From the NCBI GenBank assembly GCA_021813765.1, contig JAKAJM010000006.1:1-63089 (forward strand): 63,089 bases of DNA, given 5' to 3'. This DNA is from Nitrospirota bacterium. GTDB lineage: Bacteria; Nitrospirota; Thermodesulfovibrionia; Thermodesulfovibrionales; JdFR-88. Of this stretch, positions 1 to 8,777 are shown piece by piece (the stretch's first letter is position 1; every line of letters starts with the position of its first letter). The translations under genes were made by a program, and so were the position numbers. Below the pieces are notes generated by a model. It searched no databases and was not told the origin of the DNA. It worked only from the letters and a program-made list of their open reading frames with translations.

Positions 1-103
1 CGCCTCACGCGGAGGTTTTCAGGGGTTCCACGGCAGCGGAGGGTTCATTCGCGGCGGCGGTGGCGGAGGGGCGCCGCGCGGTGGCGGCGGTTTCAGGCGC
101 TAG
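1..103 (+). CDS. C-terminal tail of a glycine-rich protein (DUF3300-type), cut by window edge
   Basis: The frame open from base 2 to the TAG at 101-103 encodes about 33 residues rich in Gly, Arg and Phe, ending GGGGFRR. Such Gly/Arg tails are typical of DUF3300 proteins, which are commonly encoded just upstream of a DUF2950 gene, and a DUF2950 gene follows 53 bp downstream. The family assignment rests on the tail composition and the neighbour only; the conserved domain lies outside the window. Confidence 0.5.
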   Translation, partial: ASRGGFQGFHGSGGFIRGGGGGGAPRGGGGFRR

Positions 104-156
104 TCTTGCGTACTTAAAAAACGGAGGCCCGCTGTACTTAAAAAAGGAAGGAATAT

Positions 157-1161
157 GTGCTAATGTTTGTGGACAGAAGGACAAGGGGAAAAAGCTCTCT
201 TATGTGGAGACATATACTTTCCGCCGCCATTGCGGCCGCGTTTTCGGGCTTTTCCGTTTGCGTGCCGCCCGCATTTGCCGCCACGGCAGGTGCTGCGGTC
301 GCCAGGCAGATGGAGTTCGGGTCTCCGCAGATGGCCTTCGGCGCGCTTGTGAATGCCGCGGCAAGCAATAATGCGAAGGAATTGCTGGCTATCTTCGGGC
401 CGGACGGAAAGGACATCATATCTTCAGGCGATGCCATTGCCGACACCAGGGCCCGGGCGCGGTTCGCCGGGTCGGCCAAACAGGGGGTCGCCTTCAAGCA
501 GCTGGACAAGGGCGTTTTCCTGGCGCTTGTGGGGAAGGATGGATGGACTTTCCCGATCCCGATCATAAAAAAGGGAAATTCATGGATATTCGATACCGAG
601 GAAGGAAAGCAGGAGATCCTTGACCGCAGGATAGGAAGGAATGAGCTGAACACCATCCGGGCCTCTCTTGCTTATGTAGAGGCGCAGCGCGAGTATGCCC
701 AAAACGCACTGGTCAGGGGCGGACAACTGCAGTATGCCCAGAGCTTCATCGGCAGCCGGGACGGGCAGGGTGGCCTGTACTGGCCGGGCAGGGAGGACAG
801 CCCCCTGGGGCCGCTTTTTGCCCGTGCCGCCTGCAGCAGGAGCGCCACGCGGGAGGCCGGGAAACAGGAGCCTTACTATGGGTATTACTTCGGGATATTG
901 AAAGGCCAGGGGAAACACGCTGCGGGCGGCGCGATGGATTACGTGGCCGGCGGAAAGATGACCGCCGGTTTCGGCCTTGTGGCGTATCCCGCGAAATACG
1001 GGGTTTCAGGGATCATGACCTTCATAGTGAACCAGCGGGGCATCCTTTATGAGAAGGACCTCGGGCCGCACACGGAGGAGCTGGCAAAAAAGATGTCGCT
1101 GTTTGACCCCGATGGGACATGGAAAAGGGTGGACATAATGCAGGCATCCCTGTCCAAATAG
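157..1161 (+). CDS. DUF2950 family secreted protein
   Basis: The 334-residue product has a signal peptide (hydrophobic stretch ending PPAFAA, about residues 20-42). A DUF2950-type body follows: an opening segment FGSPQMAFGALVNAA, the AKELLAIFGPDGKDI segment, then GWTFPIPIIKKGNSWIFDT. The function of the family is unknown; the protein is probably periplasmic. It sits directly after a DUF3300-like gene, the usual pairing. Translation may start at GTG 157 or ATG 163; GGAAGG at about 147-152 suits both. An inner ATG at 202 would still keep the signal peptide. Confidence 0.85.
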   Translation: MLMFVDRRTRGKSSLMWRHILSAAIAAAFSGFSVCVPPAFAATAGAAVARQMEFGSPQMAFGALVNAAASNNAKELLAIFGPDGKDIISSGDAIADTRARARFAGSAKQGVAFKQLDKGVFLALVGKDGWTFPIPIIKKGNSWIFDTEEGKQEILDRRIGRNELNTIRASLAYVEAQREYAQNALVRGGQLQYAQSFIGSRDGQGGLYWPGREDSPLGPLFARAACSRSATREAGKQEPYYGYYFGILKGQGKHAAGGAMDYVAGGKMTAGFGLVAYPAKYGVSGIMTFIVNQRGILYEKDLGPHTEELAKKMSLFDPDGTWKRVDIMQASLSK

Positions 1162-1264
1162 CGGGTCAAAAAAACACAAACAGCGGCATTGCAGAAAAAT
1201 TTTTGCAGAGGACGGTTTTTGGATGCAAAGAGTAATTACAAAAGAGGGAGGTACGAATTATTCC

Positions 1265-2356
1265 ATGAAACTGTTGTCCGGGACGCGCAGAAGCAGAACT
1301 GGGAAAAAAATTTTTGATGTCTTTGACGCCGTGAGCTTCAGGCGCCGGGGACGGTCCGCGGCTCTGTTCTTACTTTTGTTTGCGGCAATTGCTCTTGCCG
1401 CTCCGGCCGTTTCCTCCGCTTATGTTGCGGTTGGCGTGTCCGTGACGATAGCGCCTCCGGCCATACCCATTTATGCCCAGCCTGTCTGTCCGGGGCCAGG
1501 CTATATCTGGACGCCTGGCTACTGGGCCTGGGACCCCGTCTACGGGTATTACTGGGTCCCGGGGACCTGGGTGATTGCGCCGTTTCCGGGCGCGCTGTGG
1601 ACGCCCGGATATTGGGGCTGGGTGAACGGCGTGTATATCTGGCATACGGGTTATTGGGGGCCGGTGGTGGGCTTCTACGGCGGCATCAACTACGGTTATG
1701 GCTATACAGGCTATGGCTACTGGGGCGGTTATTGGAGGGGCCGCACGTTCTATTACAACCGTGCGGCAAACAACGTCAATATAAGGAGAGTAACTACCGT
1801 TTACAGAAGCCCGGTGAGCCGCTTCACGGTTAGCCGCGCCGGTTACAACGGGCCCGGAGGCATAAGGGTCCGCGAGACCGCCGCACAGCGGTCATGGGCG
1901 CGGCAGCGGCGCTTCTCCGCTGTTTCCGTTCAAAGGCAGCATGAGCGTTCGGCACGGTCTTACCCGGGGCTTAGGGCATCCGTAAACCATGGCCGCCCGA
2001 GCATTGCCGCCACTAGCAGGCCGGGCATGTTCACAGGGCGCGGGGTCGTGCGGGGCAGCAGGCCTGGGGGGCCTTACAGGGCAGCACCACAGCGCCGCGG
2101 GACCGGCCCAGGCTACAGGCCCAGTCCGGGTTACAGGCCTGCTCCCCAGCGCCGCGAAGCCGCGCCCCGCAGCTACGGACCTCCGGAAAGGCGTGGCTAC
2201 GCACCGCAGCGAGGAGCGCCCGGAGGAGGATATATTGAGCGGGGCGGCCCGGGCGGGCAGCCCGGAGGCGGAGGCTATTACCGCGGCGGCGGCGGAGGAG
2301 GGGGCCGTGGCCCTGCAAGGGGCGGACGTGAGCGCGATGACGGCGGGGGCCGGTAA
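1265..2356 (+). CDS. YXWGXW-repeat secreted protein with Gly/Arg-rich tail
   Basis: The 363-residue product has a hydrophobic export signal ending near PAVSSAYVA. Tandem aromatic repeats follow (GYIWTPGYWAW, YGYYWVPGTWV, GALWTPGYWGW), which define the YXWGXW family, and then Tyr/Gly-rich sequence. The last ~150 residues are a Pro/Arg/Gly-rich low-complexity tail. Family function is unknown; an outer-membrane or surface location is likely. GGGAGG lies 13 nt before this ATG. An in-frame ATG at 1223, with AGAGGA upstream, is an alternative start. A strong terminator follows the stop codon. Confidence 0.8.
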   Translation: MKLLSGTRRSRTGKKIFDVFDAVSFRRRGRSAALFLLLFAAIALAAPAVSSAYVAVGVSVTIAPPAIPIYAQPVCPGPGYIWTPGYWAWDPVYGYYWVPGTWVIAPFPGALWTPGYWGWVNGVYIWHTGYWGPVVGFYGGINYGYGYTGYGYWGGYWRGRTFYYNRAANNVNIRRVTTVYRSPVSRFTVSRAGYNGPGGIRVRETAAQRSWARQRRFSAVSVQRQHERSARSYPGLRASVNHGRPSIAATSRPGMFTGRGVVRGSRPGGPYRAAPQRRGTGPGYRPSPGYRPAPQRREAAPRSYGPPERRGYAPQRGAPGGGYIERGGPGGQPGGGGYYRGGGGGGGRGPARGGRERDDGGGR

Positions 2357-2374
2357 AGAAAAGTAAAAAGTCAT

Positions 2375-2412
2375 AAAAAGGGGACGCGAAATTTGTAAAG
2401 CGTCCCCTTTTT
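2375..2412 (+). terminator. Rho-independent terminator after the YXWGXW gene
   Basis: A perfect 13-bp inverted repeat (AAAAAGGGGACGC at 2375-2387 and its complement at 2400-2412) encloses a 12-nt loop and ends in a run of T. The A-run on the left makes it potentially bidirectional. Confidence 0.88.
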
Positions 2413-2572
2413 ATTTAGGACTAAACAGCCTTAAGAAGGGCTGTCATACTGAGTACGGACACCATGCCAGTTTTTTTTTTTTTTAAGTCCGCCCCGCCAC
2501 AGCCGGTTTTCGCTAGCCAGCCCGTTTGTCTTTCCCTATACTTTGTAAGGGCAAAGCGGAAAAAGGGAAAAC

Positions 2573-3478
2573 ATGAAAATACTGCTTGCGGTGGATGGCT
2601 CCAAATACTCGGATAGCGCGGCCAGATTTTTGACCTTCCTGGATCTGTCCCCGGATGATGAAATAACCGTTTTCCACGCGTTGCACTGGAGCCACTTTCT
2701 GTACAGTGAGGCAGCCTGCCGGGAGGCCCTGAAGGAGATCAAAAAATTGTTTGCTCCAAGGCTGCTGGACTCCGCGCTTGATACCCTGAAGCAGGTCAAG
2801 GCAAAGATAAGCACCGCCATAGTTGAGGGCCATGCCAGGCAGGTCATCGCCGAGAAGGCCAGGGAAGCTGGGATGGACCTGATTGTTATGGGCGCAAGGG
2901 GAACAAAAGGTATGGAATCGCTGCTTTTGGGAAGCGTAACGAGGGCCGTGGTGCTCAAATCCGCCGTACCGGTGCTCGTTACGAAACTGCCTTTGAGCCC
3001 CAAACCGGCCGGGCCCTGCGGCATTAAGATACTTTTTGCAACCGACGGGTCCGGTCATGCGGTCTCCACGCAGGAATTTTTGGCGTCCATCCCTTTTCCG
3101 GAGGGGTCGAGCGTAACCGTTTTGAACGTCAGACAGCGGGTTTTTCCGGATGTGCCCCTTACGTTCGTCCCCGAGCTTAATGAAAGATACGCCGAAATGA
3201 TCGAACAGGTGAGGGAATCCGGGCGCGCGGAATCAGAAAGGATAGTTGACCGGGCAAGGGATTATCTTGGCCGCAGGTTTGAAAATGTAGACGTCCTATC
3301 GGTGGAAGGTGACCCCGTTGCGGAGATACTCGCTGCATCGGTAACCCAGAATGCGGGACTGATAGCTGTCGGATGCCGCGGGCTGACCGGGATGAAGGGG
3401 ATGCTTGGCAGCGTGTCCAGAAGCATACTTTCCCATTCGAAATGCCCGGTCCTTATCGGAAAGATGTGCGAGGATTGA
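2573..3478 (+). CDS. Tandem-domain universal stress protein (UspA family)
   Basis: The 301-residue cytoplasmic protein carries two Usp domains (about 1-145 and 155-300). Each starts with a strand plus Asp (KILLAVDGS; KILFATDGS) and ends with the ATP-binding pattern G-x2-G-x9-G-S (GARGTKGMESLLLGSV; GCRGLTGMKGMLGSV). Usp proteins bind nucleotides and support survival under stress; the specific role here is unknown. A close paralog lies at 51149-52042. Confidence 0.9.
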   Translation: MKILLAVDGSKYSDSAARFLTFLDLSPDDEITVFHALHWSHFLYSEAACREALKEIKKLFAPRLLDSALDTLKQVKAKISTAIVEGHARQVIAEKAREAGMDLIVMGARGTKGMESLLLGSVTRAVVLKSAVPVLVTKLPLSPKPAGPCGIKILFATDGSGHAVSTQEFLASIPFPEGSSVTVLNVRQRVFPDVPLTFVPELNERYAEMIEQVRESGRAESERIVDRARDYLGRRFENVDVLSVEGDPVAEILAASVTQNAGLIAVGCRGLTGMKGMLGSVSRSILSHSKCPVLIGKMCED

Positions 3479-3578
3479 AAAATAAAATAAAAAATATATC
3501 CATTGCTTCTGCCCTTGTTTTTCATAGGAATAGGACGGCCTTTCGCGCGTGGCTGCCGCTTGGCGGAAGCTGAACGGC

Positions 3579-4574
3579 ATGACTCGCCGCGCGCGTTTCG
3601 GAATGGCCGCGCTCATTGTCCTTGTCGCGGCTGCGGCCCTGAGCCTGCTCTGGACGCCCGCAAGGCGGTTTTTGTTCGGTCCGGCGGCCAAGCCCCGGCA
3701 GATCGTTGTCTCCGGGAATATAGAGGCACATCAGAGCGTGCTAAGCTTCACCGAGATACAGGCCCCCATCGTCTATCTGCCCTTTGACGAGGGAAAATTC
3801 GTCCGCAAGGGCACGGTCCTGGCGCGGGCCGACGACCGTTTCTACCTAAAGCAGCTGAATATCGATCTGGCAAGCCTTCAGGTCGCGCGCAAACAGATAG
3901 CTGTGGACCGCAGCAGCCTGGCTGCGGCACGGAACACGGTCTTAAACGACCGGCTTGACCTTTCAGAGAAAAGGCGGGAGTATGTCCGCGCCGGGGGCCA
4001 GCTAAAGGCGGGCGCGATTTCCCGCCAGGATTATGACCGGGCTTTTACGGCAGCAGCGCAATCGGATGCCGCGCTGGCCAGGGACAGGGCCCAGGAGAAG
4101 GTGGCGCTAAACAACGTGGGCCTGGCCATGGCCAATCTGAAGGCGGCCCGGGCGAGAGTGGGTCTTGACCAGGTGACCCTGTCCCACACCATTTTGTGCG
4201 CCCCTTTCAGCGGTGTGCTTGCCGTGCGCGAGGCGGAGCTGGGCGAGTTGGCCGCTCCGGGAGTGGCCATCTTCACCCTGGACGACCTGGACCATGTATG
4301 GCTGCGCGCCTATGTTAACGAGACTGATTTGGGCCGGGTGCGGCTTGGTGAGGAGGCAACGGTCACTACGGATACCTATCCCGGCAAACTCTACCACGGA
4401 CGGATCGGCTTCATTTCCTCCCAGGCGGAGTTCACTCCGAAGACGGTCCAGACCCATGCGGAGCGGGTGACGCTTGTATACCGCATACGCATAGATATAT
4501 ACAACCCTACGCACGAGCTTCTGCCCGGGATGCCCGCGGACGCCGCGATCGCGCTTCTGCCGCCGGGGAAATGA
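3579..4574 (+). CDS. HlyD-family periplasmic adaptor (membrane fusion protein)
   Basis: The 331-residue product has an N-terminal membrane anchor (about 8-25), a biotinyl-lipoyl-like segment (VSGNIEAHQSV), a long coiled-coil hairpin (about 90-190) and a beta-barrel region with LCAPFSGVL. This is the architecture of adaptors linking an inner-membrane ABC exporter to an outer-membrane channel, as in YbhG/YhiI. The stop codon overlaps the next start (ATGA), so it is the first gene of a five-gene exporter operon. GTG at 3549 is an alternative start. No outer-membrane channel gene is adjacent; one lies at 60.1 kb. Confidence 0.88.
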   Translation: MTRRARFGMAALIVLVAAAALSLLWTPARRFLFGPAAKPRQIVVSGNIEAHQSVLSFTEIQAPIVYLPFDEGKFVRKGTVLARADDRFYLKQLNIDLASLQVARKQIAVDRSSLAAARNTVLNDRLDLSEKRREYVRAGGQLKAGAISRQDYDRAFTAAAQSDAALARDRAQEKVALNNVGLAMANLKAARARVGLDQVTLSHTILCAPFSGVLAVREAELGELAAPGVAIFTLDDLDHVWLRAYVNETDLGRVRLGEEATVTTDTYPGKLYHGRIGFISSQAEFTPKTVQTHAERVTLVYRIRIDIYNPTHELLPGMPADAAIALLPPGK

Positions 4575-5509
4575 TGGCAGAGACAGGCGGCATAGTCATT
4601 TTTTCCGAGGGGCTCAGCAAGAGCTTCGGGCCCGTCATGGCGGTGAGGAAGGTGGACCTGGCCGTCTCCAGGGGGGAGATATTCGGCCTGGTTGGGCCCG
4701 ATGGGGCCGGGAAGACCACTATCATGCGGATGCTTGCCGGCGTGCTCAGGCCTGATGAAGGCCGGATAGTAGTGGACGGTGTGGATGTGGGCGCAAATGC
4801 GGAAGGCGCAAAATTGCACCTGAGCTACATGCCGCAGCGCTTCGGACTCTATGAAGACCTCACGGTCGCGGAAAATATATTCTTCTACGGCGAGCTCTTT
4901 TCCGTGCAGCGCGGAGAGCGCATCGCGCGCAGCAAGGAGCTGCTTGAGGCGGCGGGGCTACTGCCGTTTCGCCGGCGGCTTGCGGGCCAGCTGTCTGGGG
5001 GCATGAAACAGAAGCTGGGCCTGGTCTGCGCGCTCATCCATACCCCAAGGGTGCTGCTCCTTGATGAACCGACTACCGGGGTGGACCCTGTTTCCCGCCG
5101 GGACTTCTGGGCCATCCTCTATAACCTGCGCGAGACCGGCGTTACTATCCTGCTGTCAACGGCCTACATGGATGAAGCTGAGCGCTGCTCCCGCCTGGCG
5201 CTGCTTCATCACGGGGAGGTGCGCCAGTGCGACACGCCCGCGCGCATCAAACAGGCGATGCCGGGAGCGCTGCTTGCCATCGTTTCACCAGACCCGCGCT
5301 CGCTGCGAGAGATCATATCGGGCCAGCCAGGCGTGCTCGGGGTCTTGCTCATGGGCGACCGCCTCCATGTGCGCGTCGATGATCCCGGGCGCCGGATTTC
5401 CGAATTGCGCACGCTCCTTGCCGGGTATGGGGTGGCAGAGGCTGACATTCAGGCAGCCGAGCCCGGGATCGAGGACGTTTTCGTCGCTTTGCTGGGGGAA
5501 ACGGCATGA
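4571..5509 (+). CDS. ABC transporter ATP-binding protein (exporter, YbhF-like first half)
   Basis: The 312-residue ATPase has Walker A GPDGAGKTT (about 43-51), signature LSGGMKQKLGL, Walker B VLLLDEPTTGVDP and the H-loop region STAYMDEAE, in which Ala-Tyr replaces the usual switch His. It powers the ABC-2 permeases downstream. It overlaps both neighbours by 4 nt. In YbhF and RbbA the two ATPases form one polypeptide; here they are separate genes. Confidence 0.92.
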   Translation: MMAETGGIVIFSEGLSKSFGPVMAVRKVDLAVSRGEIFGLVGPDGAGKTTIMRMLAGVLRPDEGRIVVDGVDVGANAEGAKLHLSYMPQRFGLYEDLTVAENIFFYGELFSVQRGERIARSKELLEAAGLLPFRRRLAGQLSGGMKQKLGLVCALIHTPRVLLLDEPTTGVDPVSRRDFWAILYNLRETGVTILLSTAYMDEAERCSRLALLHHGEVRQCDTPARIKQAMPGALLAIVSPDPRSLREIISGQPGVLGVLLMGDRLHVRVDDPGRRISELRTLLAGYGVAEADIQAAEPGIEDVFVALLGETA

Positions 5510-6459
5510 GTGCCGGTGCTCCCGCGGTCCTTGCGCAGGGTTTGACCAAGCGGTTTGATTCCTTTACGGCCGTAGACCATCTGAATTTGAGCATCGGCAG
5601 GGGCGAGATAGTAGGCTTTATTGGTCCAAACGGAGCCGGCAAATCGACCACCATTCGCATGTTGTGCGGGCTGCTGCACCCAAGTGAGGGCCGTGCGCAG
5701 GTAGCCGGCTTCGATGTGGACCGCGAACCGGAGGCCGTGCGTGAGCATATCGGCTATATGTCCCAAAAGTTTTCGCTCTACGGCGACCTGACGGTACGCG
5801 AGAATCTCCGCTTTTTTGGCGGCATCTACAGGGTCCCGAGGCGCGACTTCGAGGAGCGGATGCGGTTTGCCATTTCCATGGCCGGGCTTGAAGGCCGCGA
5901 GAACGCCCTGGTGCGCACGCTGGCCGGAGGCTGGAAGCAGCGCCTGGCGCTGGGCTGCGCGATCCTCCACAGGCCGCCTATCCTCTTCCTGGACGAGCCT
6001 ACTTCGGGAGTCGAACCCGAGGCGCGGCGGCGTTTCTGGGACCTCATCCACGAGCTCGCTGCGGAGCAGGTCACCATTCTTGTCTCAACCCACTACATGG
6101 ACGAAGCGGAATACTGCAATCGCATCGCTCTTATTGATCGCGGCAAGCTCATTGCCATCGGGACGCCCAGCGAGCTGCGCGGGCGCAGGCTGGGCGGAGA
6201 ACTTTTGGAGATCGATTGCACGCCCCTGGGCGCGGCGGTGAAGGCGCTGACCGGCGCGCCAGGCGTGGTCGAGGCCGCCATATTTGGCGACAAGCTGCAT
6301 GTTGTGCTCAGTGAAGGCGGCCTTAACGCCGCCGGCCTTCAGGGTTTTCTAGGCGAGCATGGGATAAAAGCCGGCCCGGCCCGCCCGGTGGCTGCGAGTC
6401 TGGAGGACGTTTTCGTCCAGCTCGTTTCAGGCATGCCGGAACAAAGGGTTGTGCCATGA
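5506..6459 (+). CDS. ABC transporter ATP-binding protein (second ATPase of the exporter)
   Basis: The 317-residue ATPase has Walker A GPNGAGKST, Walker B ILFLDEPTSGVEP and an H-loop with the switch His (STHYMDEAE). Its signature motif is LAGGWKQRLAL rather than canonical LSGGQ, so the two ATPases may form an asymmetric pair: the first lacks the switch His and the second has an altered signature. That asymmetry is inference from the motifs. The start overlaps the previous gene and the stop overlaps the permease gene (ATGA). Confidence 0.92.
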   Translation: MSAGAPAVLAQGLTKRFDSFTAVDHLNLSIGRGEIVGFIGPNGAGKSTTIRMLCGLLHPSEGRAQVAGFDVDREPEAVREHIGYMSQKFSLYGDLTVRENLRFFGGIYRVPRRDFEERMRFAISMAGLEGRENALVRTLAGGWKQRLALGCAILHRPPILFLDEPTSGVEPEARRRFWDLIHELAAEQVTILVSTHYMDEAEYCNRIALIDRGKLIAIGTPSELRGRRLGGELLEIDCTPLGAAVKALTGAPGVVEAAIFGDKLHVVLSEGGLNAAGLQGFLGEHGIKAGPARPVAASLEDVFVQLVSGMPEQRVVP

Positions 6460-7592
6460 ATGTCCGGCGGCTGTTTGCCATGGCGTACAAGGAAACACTG
6501 CAAATATGGCGGGACCCGCGCAGCCTCGCTATCGCGCTCCTTATGCCCCTGATGCAACTGGTCCTGCTGGGCTATGGTGTAAGCCTGGATATCAAGCGTG
6601 TGCCTTTGTGTGTCTACGACCAGGAAAACAGCCAGGAAAGCCGCGCCGTTGTTAACGGGTTTGTCTCTTCTGAATGGTTCTCGGTCAGCCACATTATCGG
6701 AAGCGAATCCGGCATAAGCGATGCCCTGGACCGCAACGAGTGCATCGCCGCGCTCGTTATTCCGGCCGATTTCTCGCGCAGACTTGCTTCGACGGGAAGC
6801 GCGCCGGTGCAGGCCGTCTTCGACGCAACCGACGTCAACACGGCCAATATAGCGCTTGGCTATGCCCAGGGCGCGGTGGCGCAGGCCAACGCGCAGATCG
6901 CAACGCTATGGGCGGCCGCCCATGGGGTTAGGCCTTTCATGGTCGGCCAGGTGGACCTTGAGCCCGGCACATGGTTCAATGAGACCCTGGACAGTAAAAA
7001 CTTCATCATCCCCGGGGTGGTCGCCGTGATCCTGGCGCTGGTGGGAGCGGAGCTTACCTCCCTGACCATATCGCGTGAGTGGGAGAGGGGTACCATGGAG
7101 CAGCTGATATCGACTCCCGTCACGGCATTTGAGGTCATGCTGGGCAAGCTGATCCCTTATTTCGTGATCGGCTTCATCGATGCCGGGTTCTGTCTCGTTA
7201 GTGCCGTTTTCTGGTTCGGCGTGCCTTTCCGGGGCAATATTGGCACGCTTCTGGTCACCACAGGGCTTTTTATTGCCGTAGTGCTGGGCATAGGTTATCT
7301 CATTTCCGTCCGGATCCGCAGTCAACTCGGGGCAAGCCAGATCGCCCTTGTCCTTACCATGCTGCCTACGACCCTGCTTTCGGGCTTCACCTTTCCGCTC
7401 GACCAGATGCCTGCCCCGATCCGGGCCATCTCGCTTTTTGTCTACTCGCGGTATTATGTCACGATCCTGCGGTCGATTTTTTTAAAGGGCAGCGGGCTTT
7501 CCGATCTATGGGCGCCAGCCCTTGGCCTTTCCATTTACGCCTCGATCATAATATGGCTCGCTGCCCGGGCCTTCCACAAGAGTCTGGATTAG
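6456..7592 (+). CDS. ABC-2 type permease (YbhS/YhhJ family)
   Basis: The 378-residue product has one N-terminal membrane helix, a large periplasmic domain (about 45-180) and five further helices (about 180-370), the ABC-2 exporter topology. Family landmarks are WRDPRSLAIALLMPLMQLVLLGYG near the start (positions about 12-35) and the cytoplasmic EWERGTMEQLISTPV loop. It ends FHKSLD, nearly the same as the next permease (FRKSLD), consistent with origin by duplication. Confidence 0.9.
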   Translation: MNVRRLFAMAYKETLQIWRDPRSLAIALLMPLMQLVLLGYGVSLDIKRVPLCVYDQENSQESRAVVNGFVSSEWFSVSHIIGSESGISDALDRNECIAALVIPADFSRRLASTGSAPVQAVFDATDVNTANIALGYAQGAVAQANAQIATLWAAAHGVRPFMVGQVDLEPGTWFNETLDSKNFIIPGVVAVILALVGAELTSLTISREWERGTMEQLISTPVTAFEVMLGKLIPYFVIGFIDAGFCLVSAVFWFGVPFRGNIGTLLVTTGLFIAVVLGIGYLISVRIRSQLGASQIALVLTMLPTTLLSGFTFPLDQMPAPIRAISLFVYSRYYVTILRSIFLKGSGLSDLWAPALGLSIYASIIIWLAARAFHKSLD

Positions 7593-7595
7593 CGC

Positions 7596-8726
7596 ATGTT
7601 CGAACGCCTGTCAGTGATGCTGATAAAAGAGTTCGTCCAGCTCAGGCGCGACCGCTGGGCCATGTTCCGGCTTATAGTCCCCATGATCATCCAGATGCTT
7701 GTTTTCGGCTATGCGGCCACGTTCACGGTGAACCACGTTGCAACTGCGGTCCTGGACCTGGACCGGAGCCAGGCCAGCCGCAGCCTGATATCGCATTTCG
7801 TGGCGACCTCCCGTTTCGATATAGTTGACGTGGCCAGAAACCAGAGCGAAATTACCCGAGACATCGACCGCGGCACGGCCGTCCTTGCCATAGTCATACA
7901 TGCGGGCTTCGCCAAGCGCCTGGAAAATGGCCGGAGCGCGCCTCTCCAGGTCATCGTGGACGGGACCAACTCGAACACTTCGCTGATCGCCCTTGGCTAT
8001 GTAAACCAGATCGTCTCCCAGTTCTCCGCCAGTCAGTCGAGCCGTGCCGCCTCTTTTCTCAAGGGCCCCGCTGCCCCGGAGACGGGGATCACGCTCCAGG
8101 CGTACCCCTGGTTCAACGAGGGGATGGAAGACAGGTGGTTTTTTATCCCCGGCGTCATCGGCACACTGACTCTGATCCAGGTGGTCAGTCTCACCGCGTT
8201 TGGCATCGTGAGGGAGCGCGAGGCCGGCACGCTCGAACAGATCATGGTGAGCCCGATCCGGCCGGTCGAGTTCATACTCGGCAAGACGGTGCCTTTTTTC
8301 CTCGTCGGACTTGGCGATATCGCGCTGGTGAGCTCGATCGGCATTTTCTGGTTCCACGTGCCTTTCATCGGGAGCCCGTGGGTTATGTTAACGGGCGCAT
8401 CCCTTTACCTGTTGGCTGCCCTGAGCATTGGTCTTTTGTTGTCAACGTTTTCAAGGACCCAGCAGCAGGCATTCGCCCTTAACTTCTTTTTCGTTAACCC
8501 CCTCTACATCCTTTCGGGCTTTGCCTTCCCGATAGCTGCGATGCCAAGGCTCCTGCAATGGTTCACGTTCATCAATCCTCTGCGTTATTTCCTTGTCGTT
8601 ATCCGGGCCGTGTTCCTTAAAGGGGTCGGCTTCAGCGTGCTCTGGCCGGACCTTTCCGCTATGGCGCTGCTTGCTTTTGTGATGCTTGCGGTAAGCGTGC
8701 TCCGCTTCCGCAAATCGCTCGATTAA
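7596..8726 (+). CDS. ABC-2 type permease (YbhR family)
   Basis: The 376-residue partner permease begins 3 nt after the previous stop. It has the same topology: helix 1, a periplasmic domain with FDIVD and VDGTNSNT segments, then five C-terminal helices and the loop REREAGTLEQIMVSP. With the upstream permease it probably forms a heterodimeric channel energised by the two ATPases. The substrate is not indicated; relatives export drugs or other hydrophobic compounds. The operon ends here. Confidence 0.9.
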   Translation: MFERLSVMLIKEFVQLRRDRWAMFRLIVPMIIQMLVFGYAATFTVNHVATAVLDLDRSQASRSLISHFVATSRFDIVDVARNQSEITRDIDRGTAVLAIVIHAGFAKRLENGRSAPLQVIVDGTNSNTSLIALGYVNQIVSQFSASQSSRAASFLKGPAAPETGITLQAYPWFNEGMEDRWFFIPGVIGTLTLIQVVSLTAFGIVREREAGTLEQIMVSPIRPVEFILGKTVPFFLVGLGDIALVSSIGIFWFHVPFIGSPWVMLTGASLYLLAALSIGLLLSTFSRTQQQAFALNFFFVNPLYILSGFAFPIAAMPRLLQWFTFINPLRYFLVVIRAVFLKGVGFSVLWPDLSAMALLAFVMLAVSVLRFRKSLD

Positions 8727-8777
8727 CCGGCGGTCGGAGGGTGAAAACGGTAAAAACCCTTTTGCAGTTTCTTTGCT

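Noticed and set aside
7611-8357. 248-codon minus-strand frame inside the second permease gene
   Set aside because: Charged, repetitive antisense translation (many Arg, Asp and His) opposite a clear ABC-2 permease.
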